Below are positions 16,406 through 17,532 of a stretch of DNA of 17,532 nucleotides, one piece after another. This stretch comes from Flavobacteriales bacterium UBA7430 (lineage in GTDB: Bacteria > Bacteroidota > Bacteroidia > Flavobacteriales > UBA7430): positions 1-17,532 of the forward strand of contig DLQO01000069.1 in NCBI GenBank assembly GCA_002478765.1. Reading direction: 5' to 3'. A program made the translations under genes and the position numbers. The notes under the pieces were generated by a model. The model was given only the letters and a program-made list of their open reading frames with translations. It did not search any database and was not told where the DNA came from. Position 1 is the stretch's first letter. Each line of letters opens with the position of its first letter.

Positions 16406-17532
16406 ATGTTAAAACAGTCTCTACATCAAAAGTTAGCACAGAAGCTTTCGCCTCAACAAATTAAGTTGATGAAGCTTATACAACTCCCTACGATTGAATT
16501 AGAGCAAAAAGTGAAAGAAGAATTGGAGGAAAACCCTGCGATCGAGGAGGTTACAGATCATGTGGATGCCGAAGATGATTCTTATGAGAGTGATCAGCAT
16601 ATAGATGCCAAAGAAATAAATGTAGACGAATATTTAAGTGATGACGAAACACCCCGTTATCGTCTGGTAGCCAATAATAATAGTGCTGATCAAGAGGACA
16701 AGTCGATACCCATATCCATGGGCGCCAGCTCGCTTGAAATACTTGAAAAACAACTTTCACTCAGAGATTTAGACGAACATCTTTATCAAATAGGGTCTTT
16801 TTTGATTGGTTGTGTTAACGATGACGGCTATATACGCCGAGACTTGCTTTCTATCGTTGACGATTTGGCTTTTACGCAAAACATTATTACGGATGAGAAA
16901 GAAGTAGAAGAGGTACTCAAGATCATTCAAGATTTTGAACCTTTTGGAGTCGGCGCTAGAAATTTGCAAGAGTGTCTGCAGATTCAACTAAGAAAAAAGT
17001 TAAATACAGAATCTATTTCTTTAGCGAGTGATATCGTTAGCAATCATTTCAATGCACTTTCAAAAAAACATTACGATAAACTACGTGAAAGCCTTACGGT
17101 GTCTGAAGACCTCTTGAAGCAAGCGCTGAAACAAATTTCTAAGTTAAACCCCAAGCCAGGGTCTTTTGGCTCCAGCAAGGTGATTCAACACATCATCCCT
17201 GATTTTAGAATCGCAATTGAGGATGGCCAGTTGGAGTTGTCCATGAATACGGGAATGATACCTGAGTTGAGGGTGAATAATTCCTTTAGAACATTGCTTG
17301 AGGGTTACAAAGAGTCTCCTAGTTCTGAAAATAAGGAACAGAAAGAAGCTGTGTTATTTGTCAAACAAAAGTTGGATGCTGCAAAATGGTTTATTGACGC
17401 GATACGCCAACGTAATCATACGCTGATGTTGACAATGTCTGCGATCATGAACTTACAACAAGATTACTTTCTAACAGGAGATGAGCGAATGATGAGGCCA
17501 ATGATTCTTAAAGACGTAGCCGAAGAAATAGG
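16406..17532 (+). CDS. rpoN: RpoN, RNA polymerase sigma-54 factor (C-terminal part cut by window edge)
   Basis: RpoN directs core RNA polymerase to -24/-12 promoters that need an AAA+ enhancer-binding activator. The frame is open from ATG 16406 to the end of the window (375 complete codons). Region I is Gln/Leu-rich (MLKQSLHQKLAQKLSPQQIK, then LMKLIQLPTIELEQ). Region II, about residues 50-85, is acidic (for example EDDSYESDQ). The core-binding domain follows, with LSLRDLDEHLYQIGSFLIG, DDGYIRRDLLSIV, FEPFGVGARNLQECLQIQL and LNPKPGSFGSSKVIQHIIPDF. The window stops at RPMILKDVAEEIG, at the start of the helix-turn-helix; the RpoN box lies beyond. It is encoded 6 nt after asnS. Confidence 0.95.
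   Translation, partial: MLKQSLHQKLAQKLSPQQIKLMKLIQLPTIELEQKVKEELEENPAIEEVTDHVDAEDDSYESDQHIDAKEINVDEYLSDDETPRYRLVANNNSADQEDKSIPISMGASSLEILEKQLSLRDLDEHLYQIGSFLIGCVNDDGYIRRDLLSIVDDLAFTQNIITDEKEVEEVLKIIQDFEPFGVGARNLQECLQIQLRKKLNTESISLASDIVSNHFNALSKKHYDKLRESLTVSEDLLKQALKQISKLNPKPGSFGSSKVIQHIIPDFRIAIEDGQLELSMNTGMIPELRVNNSFRTLLEGYKESPSSENKEQKEAVLFVKQKLDAAKWFIDAIRQRNHTLMLTMSAIMNLQQDYFLTGDERMMRPMILKDVAEEI

Noticed and set aside
1..17532. CRISPR arrays, insertion sequences, toxin-antitoxin or defence genes, tRNA or rRNA genes
   Set aside because: Every sizeable coding region is a recognised core gene and the gaps are short; no repeat arrays, transposase motifs or tRNA-like cloverleafs were seen by eye.

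Overview
The window is chromosomal core sequence from a member of the Bacteroidota, most likely the Flavobacteriales or a close relative. DNA is AT-rich. Several intergenic regions carry the Bacteroidota -7 promoter motif TAnnTTTG, and clear Shine-Dalgarno sequences are mostly absent. MreB, PurH, AsnRS and RpoN all have Bacteroidota-type sequences, and the gene order (mreB/purH/ABC permease; ribE; pdxA; DUF177-rpmF-fatty-acid genes; asnS-rpoN) is familiar from that phylum. A radical-SAM gene of the futalosine menaquinone route (mqnC) argues mildly against Flavobacteriaceae sensu stricto, which generally use the classical Men route. I saw no phage, transposon, CRISPR, toxin-antitoxin, rRNA or tRNA gene.

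Layout. 1-2111 (minus strand): 5' part of mreB, cut by the window edge, preceded by purH. 2320-3570 (plus): a MacB/FtsX-type ABC permease with no ATPase beside it. 3584-5311 (minus): ribE and mqnC, 15 nt apart. 5350-7925 (plus): an M17 leucyl aminopeptidase, then pdxA. 8014-12686 (plus): DUF177/YceD, rpmF, plsX, fabH, accB, accC. A bidirectional terminator follows and is shared with dxs (12769-14691, minus). 14960 to the end (plus): asnS and the first three quarters of rpoN, which runs off the edge.

How the genes fit together. The 8014-12686 cluster couples a ribosomal protein and its YceD partner to lipid synthesis. AccB and AccC start malonyl-CoA formation, FabH performs the first condensation, and PlsX passes acyl chains to phospholipid synthesis. 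Cofactor genes surround this cluster: riboflavin (ribE), menaquinone (mqnC), pyridoxal phosphate (pdxA) and the isoprenoid/DXP entry step (dxs). DXP made by Dxs is a co-substrate of the PLP route in which PdxA acts, and the isoprenoid branch supplies the menaquinone side chain. PurH completes IMP synthesis, and MreB organises the elongating cell wall.

All gene assignments are household genes of known families. The points worth a second look are non-coding: a perfect 14-bp inverted repeat with a T-run just before plsX, an 8-G run in the plsX start region, and a 268-nt dxs/asnS divergent region with a dyad over the dxs promoter and two candidate asnS promoters 125 nt apart. The position of mqnC and pepA between ribE and pdxA is also of interest. 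I found no convincing new biological system. No gene-free stretch exceeds 300 bases; the longest is 14692-14959.
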